Positions 42,391 through 50,566 of a stretch of DNA of 64,000 nucleotides are shown one piece after another. The notes beneath the pieces were generated by a model. That model saw only the letters and a program-made list of their open reading frames with translations. It searched no databases and was not told where the DNA came from. The first letter of the stretch is position 1, and every line of letters begins with the position of its first letter. The DNA comes from Bacteroidetes bacterium 2013_40CM_41_45 (GTDB taxonomy: Bacteria > Bacteroidota > Bacteroidia > AKYH767-A > 2013-40CM-41-45): NCBI GenBank assembly GCA_002215675.1, contig NGFH01000002.1, forward strand, positions 285,887-349,886, written 5' to 3'. Position numbers and translations under genes: made by a program.

Positions 42391-43275
42391 TTAAGCAGCC
42401 GCTGCCGATTTCCTGTAACGGTAAAACGTATGGAGCATCACCGTTACAAGGATAATGAAAGCGCCAATGTAAAATCCGGAAGTAAGCAGGTTGTATTCTT
42501 TAACAACAAAAATAGCCAACAGAATTCCGTACACCGGTTCAAGGTTCAGGGCAAGGTTCATGGTAAAGGCAGTAACATGATTCAGCGCATTCAGGGAAAG
42601 TATCCAGGGGATAACCGTGCAGAAAAAAGAAAGCCCAAGCAGGTACAATGTATCAGAAGTACCAGGCAAAAGGAATTCATATTTAAAAAACCCGAGGTAA
42701 AATGGAAGCAAAACAGATAGCGTAACAAATGCCCCGAGAAGTTCAATAGAGCTGATGGTGTACGCATTATATGTGGCGGTAAGCTGCTTATTGAGAACCG
42801 AAAATAAGGCACTCATCATGGAACTGAAGAGCGCAATTAAAATTCCTGTTGCTGCGCTGTTATCAGCATGGTAGATAGTATAAATTCCAGCCATGCAGAG
42901 CGCGGCAAAAAAGATTTCTGTGAAGTCGAATTTTGTTTTGGTGATGAGTGGTTCAAAGAAAGAAGTAAACAGCGCAATAGAAGAAAGACAAATCAAAGTG
43001 ACTGAAACGCTGGAGACTTTGATGGCTCCGTAAAAAGTTACCCAATGCACCATCACGATAAAACCTACTCCGCATATTTTCAGGGTTTCTTTCAGCGGCA
43101 GCTTAAACATTTCGTTACGGTTTCCCGCAACAGCCCACATCATAATTCCGCTGATAAGTAGGCGGTACCACACCAGCAATCCCTCGTTGAGAGTAATCAG
43201 TTTGCCAAGAATCCCCGTGAAACCCCACAGGAAAATGGCAATGTGCATTTGGAAGTATGCTGTCTTTAACTTCAT
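42391..43275 (-). CDS. EamA/DMT-family transporter
   Basis: A 294-residue inner-membrane transporter with ten hydrophobic helices in two EamA repeats (about 7-135 and 150-285). N-terminal features HIAIFLWGFTGILGKLI and GFIVMVHWVTFYGAIKVSSVSVTLICL, and the second-repeat NHVTAFTMNLALNLEPVYGILLAIFVVKE, match the family. It differs clearly from the EamA protein at 2643-3548. The substrate is unknown. Its start is followed upstream by an octamer repeat (43299-43338). Confidence 0.9.
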   Translation of the reverse strand: MKLKTAYFQMHIAIFLWGFTGILGKLITLNEGLLVWYRLLISGIMMWAVAGNRNEMFKLPLKETLKICGVGFIVMVHWVTFYGAIKVSSVSVTLICLSSIALFTSFFEPLITKTKFDFTEIFFAALCMAGIYTIYHADNSAATGILIALFSSMMSALFSVLNKQLTATYNAYTISSIELLGAFVTLSVLLPFYLGFFKYEFLLPGTSDTLYLLGLSFFCTVIPWILSLNALNHVTAFTMNLALNLEPVYGILLAIFVVKEYNLLTSGFYIGAFIILVTVMLHTFYRYRKSAAAA

Positions 43276-43298
43276 TGCTCTTATCCGAAAGGTTCAAA

Positions 43299-43338
43299 GT
43301 TATTGAGTTATTCAGTTATCGAGTTATTCAGTTGTTGA
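43299..43338. repeat. Five tandem octamers
   Basis: GTTATTGA, GTTATTCA, GTTATCGA, GTTATTCA, GTTGTTGA follow each other without gaps. This is an 8-bp relative of the GTTATAC heptamer family. Confidence 0.85.
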
Positions 43339-43348
43339 ATCAATCGTA

Positions 43349-43376
43349 ATGACAAATGACCAATGCCTAATGACTC
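43349..43376. repeat. ATGACNA heptamers reaching the xerD stop codon
   Basis: ATGACAA, ATGACCA, ATGCCTA, ATGACTC are four 7-bp units. The last ones form the final codons and stop of xerD on the minus strand. Confidence 0.65.
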
Positions 43377-44281
43377 TTTCTCAAATATCGCGGGTGAAAC
43401 TGCATGATGGATTCGCGCAGGTATTCGCGGTCAAGATGGGTGTAAATTTCTGTGGTGGTGATGGACTCATGCCCCAGCATTTCCTGCACAGCCCGAAGGT
43501 CGGCCCCGCCATTGATAAGATGCGTGGCAAATGAATGCCTGAATGTATGCGGGCTGATTGTTTTTTTTAGTCCTGCTTTTTCGACCAGCCGTTTTATAAT
43601 TGTAAATATCATGACGCGGGTAAGCTTGCGCCCGTGCCGGTTCAGAAATAAAATGTCTTCGCTGCCCCGTTGCGGCTGAAGGTGAACACGAACCCCTTCC
43701 CTGTACAGCCGGATACATTTTATAGCCGTGTTGCCGATTGGAACCAGCCGTTCTTTATTTCCCTTGCCGGTAATTTTTACGTAGCCGATTTCGGGAAAGT
43801 AATTTGAAATTTTCATTCCAATAAGTTCACTCACCCGCAGTCCGCAACTGTATAAAGTTTCCAGGATGGCCTTGTTGCGAGTGCCCTCGGGTTTGCTCAG
43901 ATCAATAACACTGATGATGGAATCAATTTCTTCAATGCTTAGTGTGTCCGGAAGTTTTCTGCCCATGCGGGGGCTTTCAATCAAGGTGGCAGGATTGTCG
44001 CTGATTACATTTTCCAGAATAAGGTATTTAAAAAATCCCTTTATCCCCGAAAGCACCCGCGCCTGTGAGCGCCCTGACAGCCCTTTTTTATTTATCCATG
44101 TAATAAAGTCGCGGAGAATGTCTGCAGTTACTTTTTGCGGAGTTATAGAAGAGTGTTCTGATGAAAAAAACTGTGAAAGTTTTTGTGCATCTTCAATATA
44201 AGAAGCAACCGAGTTGGAAGAAAGCGAACGCTCCAGCTTCAGATACGAAGCATACCCATTTATATAAGAATCCCATTTCAT
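43367..44281 (-). CDS. xerD: Tyrosine recombinase XerD
   Basis: Site-specific recombinase resolving chromosome dimers with XerC. The 304-residue protein has the SAM-like N-terminal domain (about 1-95) and the catalytic domain with the active residues in order: Arg in YSCGLRVSELIGM (about 148), Lys in TGKGNKERLVP, HxxR in SPHTFRHSFATHL, His in MLGHESITTTEIYTHL, and the Tyr nucleophile in the same segment. The length and motif wording are those of housekeeping XerC/D and not of an integron or phage integrase. No attachment site or cargo is next to it. Confidence 0.93.
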   Translation of the reverse strand: MKWDSYINGYASYLKLERSLSSNSVASYIEDAQKLSQFFSSEHSSITPQKVTADILRDFITWINKKGLSGRSQARVLSGIKGFFKYLILENVISDNPATLIESPRMGRKLPDTLSIEEIDSIISVIDLSKPEGTRNKAILETLYSCGLRVSELIGMKISNYFPEIGYVKITGKGNKERLVPIGNTAIKCIRLYREGVRVHLQPQRGSEDILFLNRHGRKLTRVMIFTIIKRLVEKAGLKKTISPHTFRHSFATHLINGGADLRAVQEMLGHESITTTEIYTHLDREYLRESIMQFHPRYLRKSH

Positions 44282-44371
44282 TCAGAAAAAACTATAAGCT
44301 TTAGTTATACGAACTTGCAGGAAAAGGTTAAGGTTACGATGCCCGTATTGGATGACGGTTACATCTTTTTA

Positions 44372-44392
44372 ATGACCAATGACCATAATCAA
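44372..44392. repeat. ATGACCA heptamers at the hydroxylase 3' end
   Basis: ATGACCA occurs twice in tandem (44372-44385), followed by the degenerate TAATCAA that includes the stop of the minus-strand hydroxylase gene. A lone GTTATAC lies nearby at 44304-44310. Confidence 0.6.
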
Positions 44393-45060
44393 TCTGAATG
44401 ATGGTCCGTCATAAGCTTGTCGAGCATTCTGCTTTGGTCGGTACGTGAAACCTTTGAGGGCATGGTTCCGAAGAGAACATCCCAGAGAGGAAATGAAACG
44501 CTGAATGCCGAGTCTACCGAATGATAATGATGCAAGCTGTGATGTTTCCACCAATAACGCAAAAGATTTTTTGGCGGGTGAAGCTTGTGAACGGAATAAT
44601 GAATAATCAGGTAGGTGGAATAGCCGCAAGAAAAACCGGCAAAGAAAACCAGCCCTTCGTCTCCGAAAACAAAATTGAAGAAAAAGAAAAATGCCATTGC
44701 CAAAGTCATGGAGATAATAGGAGGCATCACCAGCCGGTCTTTGTCTTTTGGATACTCATGATGAACGCCATGTATGGAGTATTGTATTTCTCTTTGTCTT
44801 TCATTTTTTGCAGGGAAGTGATAAACAAAGCGGTGCATGAGGTATTCCACCAGGGTAAATGAGAGCATACCCGAAAAGAAAAACAAAAGAAATATTGGAA
44901 GCGATTGGTAATAATTTTCAGTATAAAATATGATGACGGCAACGGCAAGCAGGTAAAAAAATGTTACGGGAAATGCAAAAGGAGTGCGGGTCATCCTTTC
45001 GAGCACAGGATTAGAGAAAAGCTGGACGGTGCCTCTATTCGATACCCTGAAATCTTTCAT
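44389..45060 (-). CDS. Fatty acid hydroxylase/sterol desaturase-superfamily membrane enzyme
   Basis: A 223-residue membrane protein with the di-iron His clusters of the fatty acid hydroxylase superfamily: LMHRFVYH (HxxxxH), HGVHHEYP (HxxHH), HYSVHKLH, and WWKHHSLHHYHS (HHxxHH). Four hydrophobic helices hold the active site at the cytoplasmic face. The spacing and the KDKDRLVMPP segment resemble fatty acid 2-hydroxylases acting on sphingolipid acyl chains, which many Bacteroidota make. No serine palmitoyltransferase is in the window, so the substrate is inferred. Confidence 0.85.
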   Translation of the reverse strand: MKDFRVSNRGTVQLFSNPVLERMTRTPFAFPVTFFYLLAVAVIIFYTENYYQSLPIFLLFFFSGMLSFTLVEYLMHRFVYHFPAKNERQREIQYSIHGVHHEYPKDKDRLVMPPIISMTLAMAFFFFFNFVFGDEGLVFFAGFSCGYSTYLIIHYSVHKLHPPKNLLRYWWKHHSLHHYHSVDSAFSVSFPLWDVLFGTMPSKVSRTDQSRMLDKLMTDHHSD

Positions 45061-45099
45061 AAAATTTCAGTTACAAAAATAAAAAAATATTTTCAGGTA

Positions 45100-45999
45100 T
45101 TAGTATGATTTCGATTTCTTTCGTGTAATAAATCCCATAAGCCGGTATGCCAGCTTTGCCATCGTGTATTCCGAAAGGATTTCTCCCCTGGCAGGAGCTA
45201 TTTCAACAATATCGAACCCAACGACATTTTTGTTTTGTACCACGTTCTCAAGCAGCCGGTTCACTTCCTCCCAAAATAATCCTCCCGGCTCTGCCGTCCC
45301 TACTGCGGGAACGACAGACGGGTCGAATCCATCGGCATCAATGGTGATATACACATGGTCTGTTAAGGAGTTTGTTGCTTGTTCAATCCAGTTGTTGCTT
45401 TGCCTGATTTGATGCGCATAAAAAGTTTTTATTTTTTTGGATGACTTTATCAACTCGGCCTCTTCTTTGCATTGTGCCCGTATACCGACCTGGCAAAGAT
45501 TTACACCTAATTCATGTACCCGCGCCATTACACAGGCATGTGAAAATTTATTTCCGTGATACGTATCGCGCAAATCGGAGTGGGCATCAATTTGGAGTAC
45601 ACTAAGGTCTCTGAATTTTTTAAGATGCGCCTGCACCAACCCGAGAGAAACGGTATGCTCCGCTCCGAAAGAAACCACGAATTTGCTATCGGCCAATAAT
45701 TTCAAAGTTTCTTTTTCAATCAGGTCTACCGCAGAGCGGTTGACTTTTCCTTTAAAATTGACGGGCGGCAATGTTGCTATGCCCGAATGCCGGAAGGTTT
45801 CCATATCAAGGACCTCATCATAAAATTCAACATAGTGCGATGCCTTTATTATTGCTCCCGGCCCTTTTGCCGAACCCTTAAGGTATGAGGAAGTGTGCTC
45901 ATAGGGCAATTGCTGGATAACAAACCGCGAATTTTCATAACTGCATAGTTTTTGCTCTTCTATGCCCAGAAAATTACTTTTTTCGGGAAGGGTTTTCAT
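45100..45999 (-). CDS. speB: Agmatinase (ureohydrolase family)
   Basis: Hydrolyses agmatine to putrescine and urea; the family also includes arginases and formiminoglutamases. From the ATG at 45999 the protein is about 299 residues. The manganese ligands are visible as His in SFGAEHTVSLG, DAHSDLRD and the DADGFDPSVVPAVGTAEPGGL block, with the final EIAPARGE segment. An upstream TTG would add four residues and is unlikely. I prefer agmatinase from the sequence wording, but the exact guanidino substrate cannot be certain. Confidence 0.88.
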   Translation of the reverse strand: MKTLPEKSNFLGIEEQKLCSYENSRFVIQQLPYEHTSSYLKGSAKGPGAIIKASHYVEFYDEVLDMETFRHSGIATLPPVNFKGKVNRSAVDLIEKETLKLLADSKFVVSFGAEHTVSLGLVQAHLKKFRDLSVLQIDAHSDLRDTYHGNKFSHACVMARVHELGVNLCQVGIRAQCKEEAELIKSSKKIKTFYAHQIRQSNNWIEQATNSLTDHVYITIDADGFDPSVVPAVGTAEPGGLFWEEVNRLLENVVQNKNVVGFDIVEIAPARGEILSEYTMAKLAYRLMGFITRKKSKSY

Positions 46000-46140
46000 A
46001 AACGAATACAATATGGATTGTCATTAATAACCGGACGAATGTACAAATGCTGTTTTGAGCCACTAACAAATGTTTGTTAAAAAAATAAAAGTAATGCTGA
46101 ACCCGTTTAAATAGATGCAAGTATAAGTGCAGACAGAATA

Positions 46141-47022
46141 ATGGAAATGAGAAAAAATACTGAACTAAATGCCCTCATCCGGCTTATAGATGATACCGAC
46201 AAGGAGGTCTTTTCAGAAATTGAGAAGCGGCTTATAGAAATTGGCAAGGAAGCGATTCCCGAACTTGAAATTGCATGGGGGCATTCCCTGGATTTGATTA
46301 TCCAGCAGCGGATTGAAAGCATCATTCATAAAATCCAGCTTGAACAGCTTACCGGGGAGCTAAAGCAATGGTTCGATACCGACCGTGACAATCTTTTGTC
46401 GGGAGCGCTTATCGTAGCGCGGTATCAGTATCCCGATTTGAACGAGGAAAAAATTCTGAAGAAGATTGAAAAAATAAAGCGCGATGTATGGATTGAATTG
46501 AATGATAACCTCACAGCGCTGGAGCAAGTTAAAGTGATTAACCATGTCTTCTTTACCATACATGGTTTCAGCGGCAACACGCAGAACTATCATGCTCCAC
46601 AGAATTCTTTCATCAACAATGTGCTTGAAACTAAAAAAGGAAATCCGCTCACCCTGGCGCTGCTGTATTCAGAGATAGCGCGCTCTGCCGGCATTCCTGT
46701 TTATGGTGTGAACCTTCCTGAACATTTCATTCTTGTATATAAAGATGAATCAGGAATACTGCCCGTCAACACACCCGAAGATAATCCCCGCCTGCTTTTT
46801 TATATCAATCCCTTCAGCAAGGGAGCTGTGTTCGGTAATAATGAAATTAATGCTTTCCTGAAGTCATTAAAACTAAAACCTGAAAAATCTTTTTTCGAAC
46901 CCTGCACCAGCGCTGACATTATACAACGCATGATTAGAAACCTGATATATTCCTTTACCAAGCTGGGGCACGATGATAAAGTAGAAGAGCTTCAGAATCT
47001 TCTGAAGGCGGCAGGAGGATAA
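46141..47022 (+). CDS. Transglutaminase-like (SirB1/DUF1338-type core2) protein
   Basis: A 293-residue cytoplasmic protein whose second half matches Transglut_core2: VKVINHVFFTIHGFSGNTQNYHAPQNSF, NVLETKKGNPLTLALLYSEIARSAGIPVYGVNLPEHFILVY and NPFSKGAVFG. SirB1-family proteins share this fold but lack proven transglutaminase activity. The N-terminal ~90 residues are helical (LIRLIDDTDKEVFSEIEKRLIEIGKEAIPELE), perhaps HEAT-like. It stands between speB and the polysaccharide operon without a tight link to either. Confidence 0.85.
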   Translation: MEMRKNTELNALIRLIDDTDKEVFSEIEKRLIEIGKEAIPELEIAWGHSLDLIIQQRIESIIHKIQLEQLTGELKQWFDTDRDNLLSGALIVARYQYPDLNEEKILKKIEKIKRDVWIELNDNLTALEQVKVINHVFFTIHGFSGNTQNYHAPQNSFINNVLETKKGNPLTLALLYSEIARSAGIPVYGVNLPEHFILVYKDESGILPVNTPEDNPRLLFYINPFSKGAVFGNNEINAFLKSLKLKPEKSFFEPCTSADIIQRMIRNLIYSFTKLGHDDKVEELQNLLKAAGG

Positions 47023-47050
47023 AACCATTTTTCAGGACATAAACTAATGG

Positions 47051-47073
47051 GCAGCAAAACATATATTTGCTGC
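47051..47073. promoter_or_regulatory. Promoter of the polysaccharide operon, overlapped by a perfect hairpin
   Basis: TATATTTG at 47062-47069 fits TAnnTTTG and lies 17 nt before the ATG at 47087. It is embedded in the inverted repeat GCAGCAAA-N7-TTTGCTGC, which could be an operator. No -33 TTTG is evident. Confidence 0.5.
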
Positions 47074-47086
47074 TGCCTCAATCCTG

Positions 47087-48376
47087 ATGTTGAAGTTTTT
47101 TTCTCCCTATTCCGAAGTTTCAAAAAATGTTCTGACTCTTATTTCGGGTACCGCTGTTGCGCAGCTTATTGTGCTGCTTTTAGCGCCGATTCTCTCGCGT
47201 CTGTACACCCCGGAAGAATTCGGAGTGCTTGGGGTGTATATGTCCATTGTCTCAGGTGTAGCTGTATTCTGCGGGGGCCGTTATGAACTTGCTATAATGC
47301 TTCCGGAAAAAGATGAAGAAGCCGCCAGCCTGCTTGGCCTTGCATTCCTGGTTAACATAGCGGTATCAACACTTTCATTTGTTCTTGCTTTTTCTCTTGC
47401 TCATTTTTATTCAGGCCAAATGAGGCTAAGCGGGCCTCTTACTTTTTGGATTTATTTTTTTCCATTATTTGTTTTTTTTATCGGAAGCTACCAGATACTG
47501 AGCAATTGGGCAAACCGGAAAAAACAATACAGAAGAATTTCGTATTACCGGGTAGCAAATTCGCTGGTAACAACATGTTCAAACACCGGTTTGGGAATAA
47601 TGAAAACCGGCGCATCGGGATTATTTTTCGGCAACCTGGCGGGTAATATATTTGCTATTGCCATTTTTTGGAATTCGTTCTATACAGAAATCAGGATGCT
47701 GCTTAGATTTGTTTCGTTCAAAAGTATGATGAAGGCAGCGAAACAATACAAAATGTTTCCTCTGGTCAATTCTGTTCAGGCCCTATCAGACATGTTGCAA
47801 ATCAACGGGTTGATTTATTTTATAAGCTATTTTTTTAACTATACAGTCGTGGGTTCTTTTTCTTATACCATAAGGGTGCTCCAGGCGCCTATGAATTTTG
47901 CCGGAGGAGCCATTGCACAGGTATTTTATCAGCATGCATCGGCAATAAAAAATGAGAAACATGCAATCACCCGGCTTGTTTCGCGCACTATTATAAAGTC
48001 TGCACTCATTGCATTTCCGGTCCCGGTAGTGATTCTTCTTTTTGGCCCCGAACTTTTTGGCTTTGTATTCGGAGAACGTTGGACAAGTGCCGGTGAATAT
48101 GCCAGGATTCTTGCCCCATGGTTTTACCTGGATTTTATCCGGGCCGCAGTTTCGCAAATCGTTTTCATAACAGAGAACCAAAGTAAACTGCTTTTGTTTT
48201 CGTTTGCAGGTAATATTATTTTGGCGGCTGCTATGCTTTACGGAGGATTGATTGCCAGGGATGTTAAACAGGGTTTTCTTGTTTTTTCCGTTCTTCAATC
48301 CATCTTGACGATATTCATTCTTCTGTGGCTTAAAAAAATATCCAACAGGAACACTAAAGAGATACCTGCGGCATGA
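47087..48376 (+). CDS. Polysaccharide flippase (MOP/Wzx-type)
   Basis: A 429-residue membrane protein of the MOP superfamily with about twelve hydrophobic helices, probably flipping lipid-linked oligosaccharide across the inner membrane. Family wording is clear at VLTLISGTAVAQLIVLLLAPILSRLYTPEEFGVLGVYMS and GGRYELAIMLPEKDEEAASLLGLAFLV. In the C-terminal half, FGPELFGFVFGERWTSAGEYARILAPWF is the conserved polysaccharide biosynthesis C-terminal segment. It is the first gene of a tightly packed operon running to about 55997, and its stop overlaps the next gene's ATG by 4 nt. Confidence 0.92.
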   Translation: MLKFFSPYSEVSKNVLTLISGTAVAQLIVLLLAPILSRLYTPEEFGVLGVYMSIVSGVAVFCGGRYELAIMLPEKDEEAASLLGLAFLVNIAVSTLSFVLAFSLAHFYSGQMRLSGPLTFWIYFFPLFVFFIGSYQILSNWANRKKQYRRISYYRVANSLVTTCSNTGLGIMKTGASGLFFGNLAGNIFAIAIFWNSFYTEIRMLLRFVSFKSMMKAAKQYKMFPLVNSVQALSDMLQINGLIYFISYFFNYTVVGSFSYTIRVLQAPMNFAGGAIAQVFYQHASAIKNEKHAITRLVSRTIIKSALIAFPVPVVILLFGPELFGFVFGERWTSAGEYARILAPWFYLDFIRAAVSQIVFITENQSKLLLFSFAGNIILAAAMLYGGLIARDVKQGFLVFSVLQSILTIFILLWLKKISNRNTKEIPAA

Positions 48377-49650
48377 ATGTAATTTCTGACTCTAAAACTT
48401 TTCGAGGCCTGTTAATATTTTTCTTTGCCTTTGGATTGGTTTTTCCTACGGTCAGAGTTTTGCTCATTGGCAACACCACATCAACGAGTTTCTTTCAGTA
48501 TTGTGTTTCAGCCATTCCTGAGTTTATAGTTCTTTTAATGACAGTTTATACGGGATGGCGACTTGTTAACGAAGGTAATAAGATTCAACTAACAACCATT
48601 GACTGGGTTGTGCTTGCTTTTGTAGCCAGCAATGTTATGCTGGGATTTTTTCTTGCACAAAACATAAAGCTAAGTTTATACGGATTCAGAATGAGTTATT
48701 TACCTATGGTATTTTATTTTCTTATTCGTTTTTACGACCTCGAAAATGATGTTCTGGAGAAAACGCTTTATTTCATTTTTCTTCCGGTAGTTTTTTTGTC
48801 GGCAATAGGACTCATCCTATATTTTTTTATGCCTGAGCTGATGATTCAAATGATATTGAGGGCAGGCGGACATGTGGGGGAATATTTCATAACCAGGATG
48901 ACCTCACTTTTGTGGACGCCGGTAGTTTTCGGAACATTTACGATTGCCGCATTTCTTTATTTTTTTTATAAAGCAATCGATAATGACCGTTGGAGCAATT
49001 ACCTGTTTATGGCAATCCTGTGGTCCGGAACAGTTCTTTCAGTTTCAAGGGGCGCTGTCATATCGCTGTTTTTTGGCTTACTGGTTTTTTCATTTTTCTT
49101 TTTCAGAATTAAAATTATTACTAAAACCGTTTTGGTCATGGCAGCGGTAATTGTTCTCTTTGCGAATTTTTTAAATCAACCGTCCGAATTTTTTAAATGG
49201 TTCCTGGGTTCTTCTGTACAAACGGTTTCTCTTCAAAAAGGAGTAACCCGCGTGGAGTTATGGAAATTTGGATTTAGAAACTTAAAGCAACATCCTTTCG
49301 GTCATGGATTGGGAATGACCGGTCATGTGGGGGTACGGTTTATGAATGCTCAAGCAGCACATGTGGACATTTTCTCAACTGACGGCTGGTTCCTTAAACT
49401 TGCCAATGAAACAGGATTGTGGGGGCTGTTCTCTTACATGGCCCTTTCGTTGACTTTCATGATATGTTTCGCGAAAAGGATACGTCAAAATAAAAATCTC
49501 CTGTTGTTTTTCCTTCTGCTCTTCTTCGTTGTTTTCAATATTCAGAACATAGGAAGTAATGTTCTGGACTTCTACCTGTTTTCTTATTTATTTTGGCTTT
49601 TAATGGGAGTTGCAGTAAATCAATATTATAAAGTAGAACTTGAACGATAG
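48373..49650 (+). CDS. O-antigen polymerase/ligase-like membrane protein
   Basis: A 425-residue protein with about eleven hydrophobic helices and a Wzy_C/O-antigen-ligase segment: RVELWKFGFRNLKQHPFGHGLGMTGHVGVRF, then the periplasmic loop AAHVDIFSTDGWFLKLANETGLWGLFSYM. Proteins of this kind polymerise repeat units or ligate them to lipid A core. The conserved VELWKFG/HPFGHGLG wording supports the superfamily, but whether it is a polymerase or ligase cannot be settled here. It overlaps its neighbours by 4 nt (flippase) and 11 nt (glycosyltransferase 2). Confidence 0.85.
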   Translation: MNVISDSKTFRGLLIFFFAFGLVFPTVRVLLIGNTTSTSFFQYCVSAIPEFIVLLMTVYTGWRLVNEGNKIQLTTIDWVVLAFVASNVMLGFFLAQNIKLSLYGFRMSYLPMVFYFLIRFYDLENDVLEKTLYFIFLPVVFLSAIGLILYFFMPELMIQMILRAGGHVGEYFITRMTSLLWTPVVFGTFTIAAFLYFFYKAIDNDRWSNYLFMAILWSGTVLSVSRGAVISLFFGLLVFSFFFFRIKIITKTVLVMAAVIVLFANFLNQPSEFFKWFLGSSVQTVSLQKGVTRVELWKFGFRNLKQHPFGHGLGMTGHVGVRFMNAQAAHVDIFSTDGWFLKLANETGLWGLFSYMALSLTFMICFAKRIRQNKNLLLFFLLLFFVVFNIQNIGSNVLDFYLFSYLFWLLMGVAVNQYYKVELER

Positions 49651-50566
49651 ACCGGATGTATCCATAATAATCATCAGCTACAACGTGAGAGATTTTCTTT
49701 CAGCGTGTATCAAATCAATTCAAAACAATTTCTCGGGAAATGAAATAATTGTTGTGGATAATAATTCTGCGGACGGAACGGTGGAATTCTTGAAAAGAGA
49801 ATTTCCTTTTGTCAAAATCATTGAGAATAAAGAGAATCTGGGCTTCAGCGGAGCGAACAATCAAGCTATGGCAATAGCGAAAGCAGAAAACATTCTTCTG
49901 CTTAACCCCGACACGGTGATTTTGGGCAACGCCCTCAAGACAATGGCAGAGCGTCTTAAGCTGCAAAATCAATTGGCCATTATAGCGCCAAGGCTTTTAA
50001 ATTCCGATATGACGCTGCAGATTTCCGGCTGGCGGTTTCCGGGCATATTTAAAATATTTCTGGAATTATTTTTTCTGCACAGGTTAACCGGCATCGGAAA
50101 TTATTCGCTCGAAAAAATGAAAAGAACTTTTAATCCCGATTCGGTTTCGGGGGCAGCCATGCTTTTTGCCAAAACGCTTGTGAAGAAAATAGGAGGGTTG
50201 GACGAAAATCTTTTCTGGATGGAAGATGTGGACTTTTGCTATCGTGCAAAAAAAGCGGGGGCTATTGTTGAATATTTCCCTGAAGCGGAAATAATTCATC
50301 ATATCGGCAAAAGCTCGGGTTCAAACTACAGGGCTGTTATCTCCAACCAGCTTTTGAGCAAACTGAAATATATCAGGAAGCACAGTAATCCTTTTGCTTA
50401 CTTTTTCGCGTGCATATTTATTTTTACTCATATTATTTCCAGGATAGTGTTCTTATTATTTATTGCACCTTTCGGGCTAAAATACAGGACGAAACTTTCT
50501 TCCTATTTTTATTCTCTACAAAATTATTTTAAGCTCCTAAGCGGCAGTAATGAAATCATCAGGTGA
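49640..50566 (+). CDS. Family 2 glycosyltransferase (rhamnosyltransferase-like)
   Basis: A 308-residue GT2 enzyme. GT-A motifs are VSIIIISYNVRDFLSACIKSI at the N-terminus, IIVVDNNSADGTVEFLKREFP, then LNPDTVILGNAL (nucleotide-binding Asp region), SGAAMLFAK and EDVDFCYRAKKAGA with the catalytic acid pair. Hydrophobic helices near the C-terminus (about 255-285) anchor it at the membrane. The start is TTG inside the 3' end of the polymerase gene; the frame starts MNDRPDVSII. The sugar is unknown. Confidence 0.9.
   Translation: MNDRPDVSIIIISYNVRDFLSACIKSIQNNFSGNEIIVVDNNSADGTVEFLKREFPFVKIIENKENLGFSGANNQAMAIAKAENILLLNPDTVILGNALKTMAERLKLQNQLAIIAPRLLNSDMTLQISGWRFPGIFKIFLELFFLHRLTGIGNYSLEKMKRTFNPDSVSGAAMLFAKTLVKKIGGLDENLFWMEDVDFCYRAKKAGAIVEYFPEAEIIHHIGKSSGSNYRAVISNQLLSKLKYIRKHSNPFAYFFACIFIFTHIISRIVFLLFIAPFGLKYRTKLSSYFYSLQNYFKLLSGSNEIIR

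Noticed and set aside
43367-44281. XerD-like gene as integrase of a mobile element
   Set aside because: Length and motifs match housekeeping XerD, there is no attachment-site duplication or cargo, and neighbours are chromosomal.
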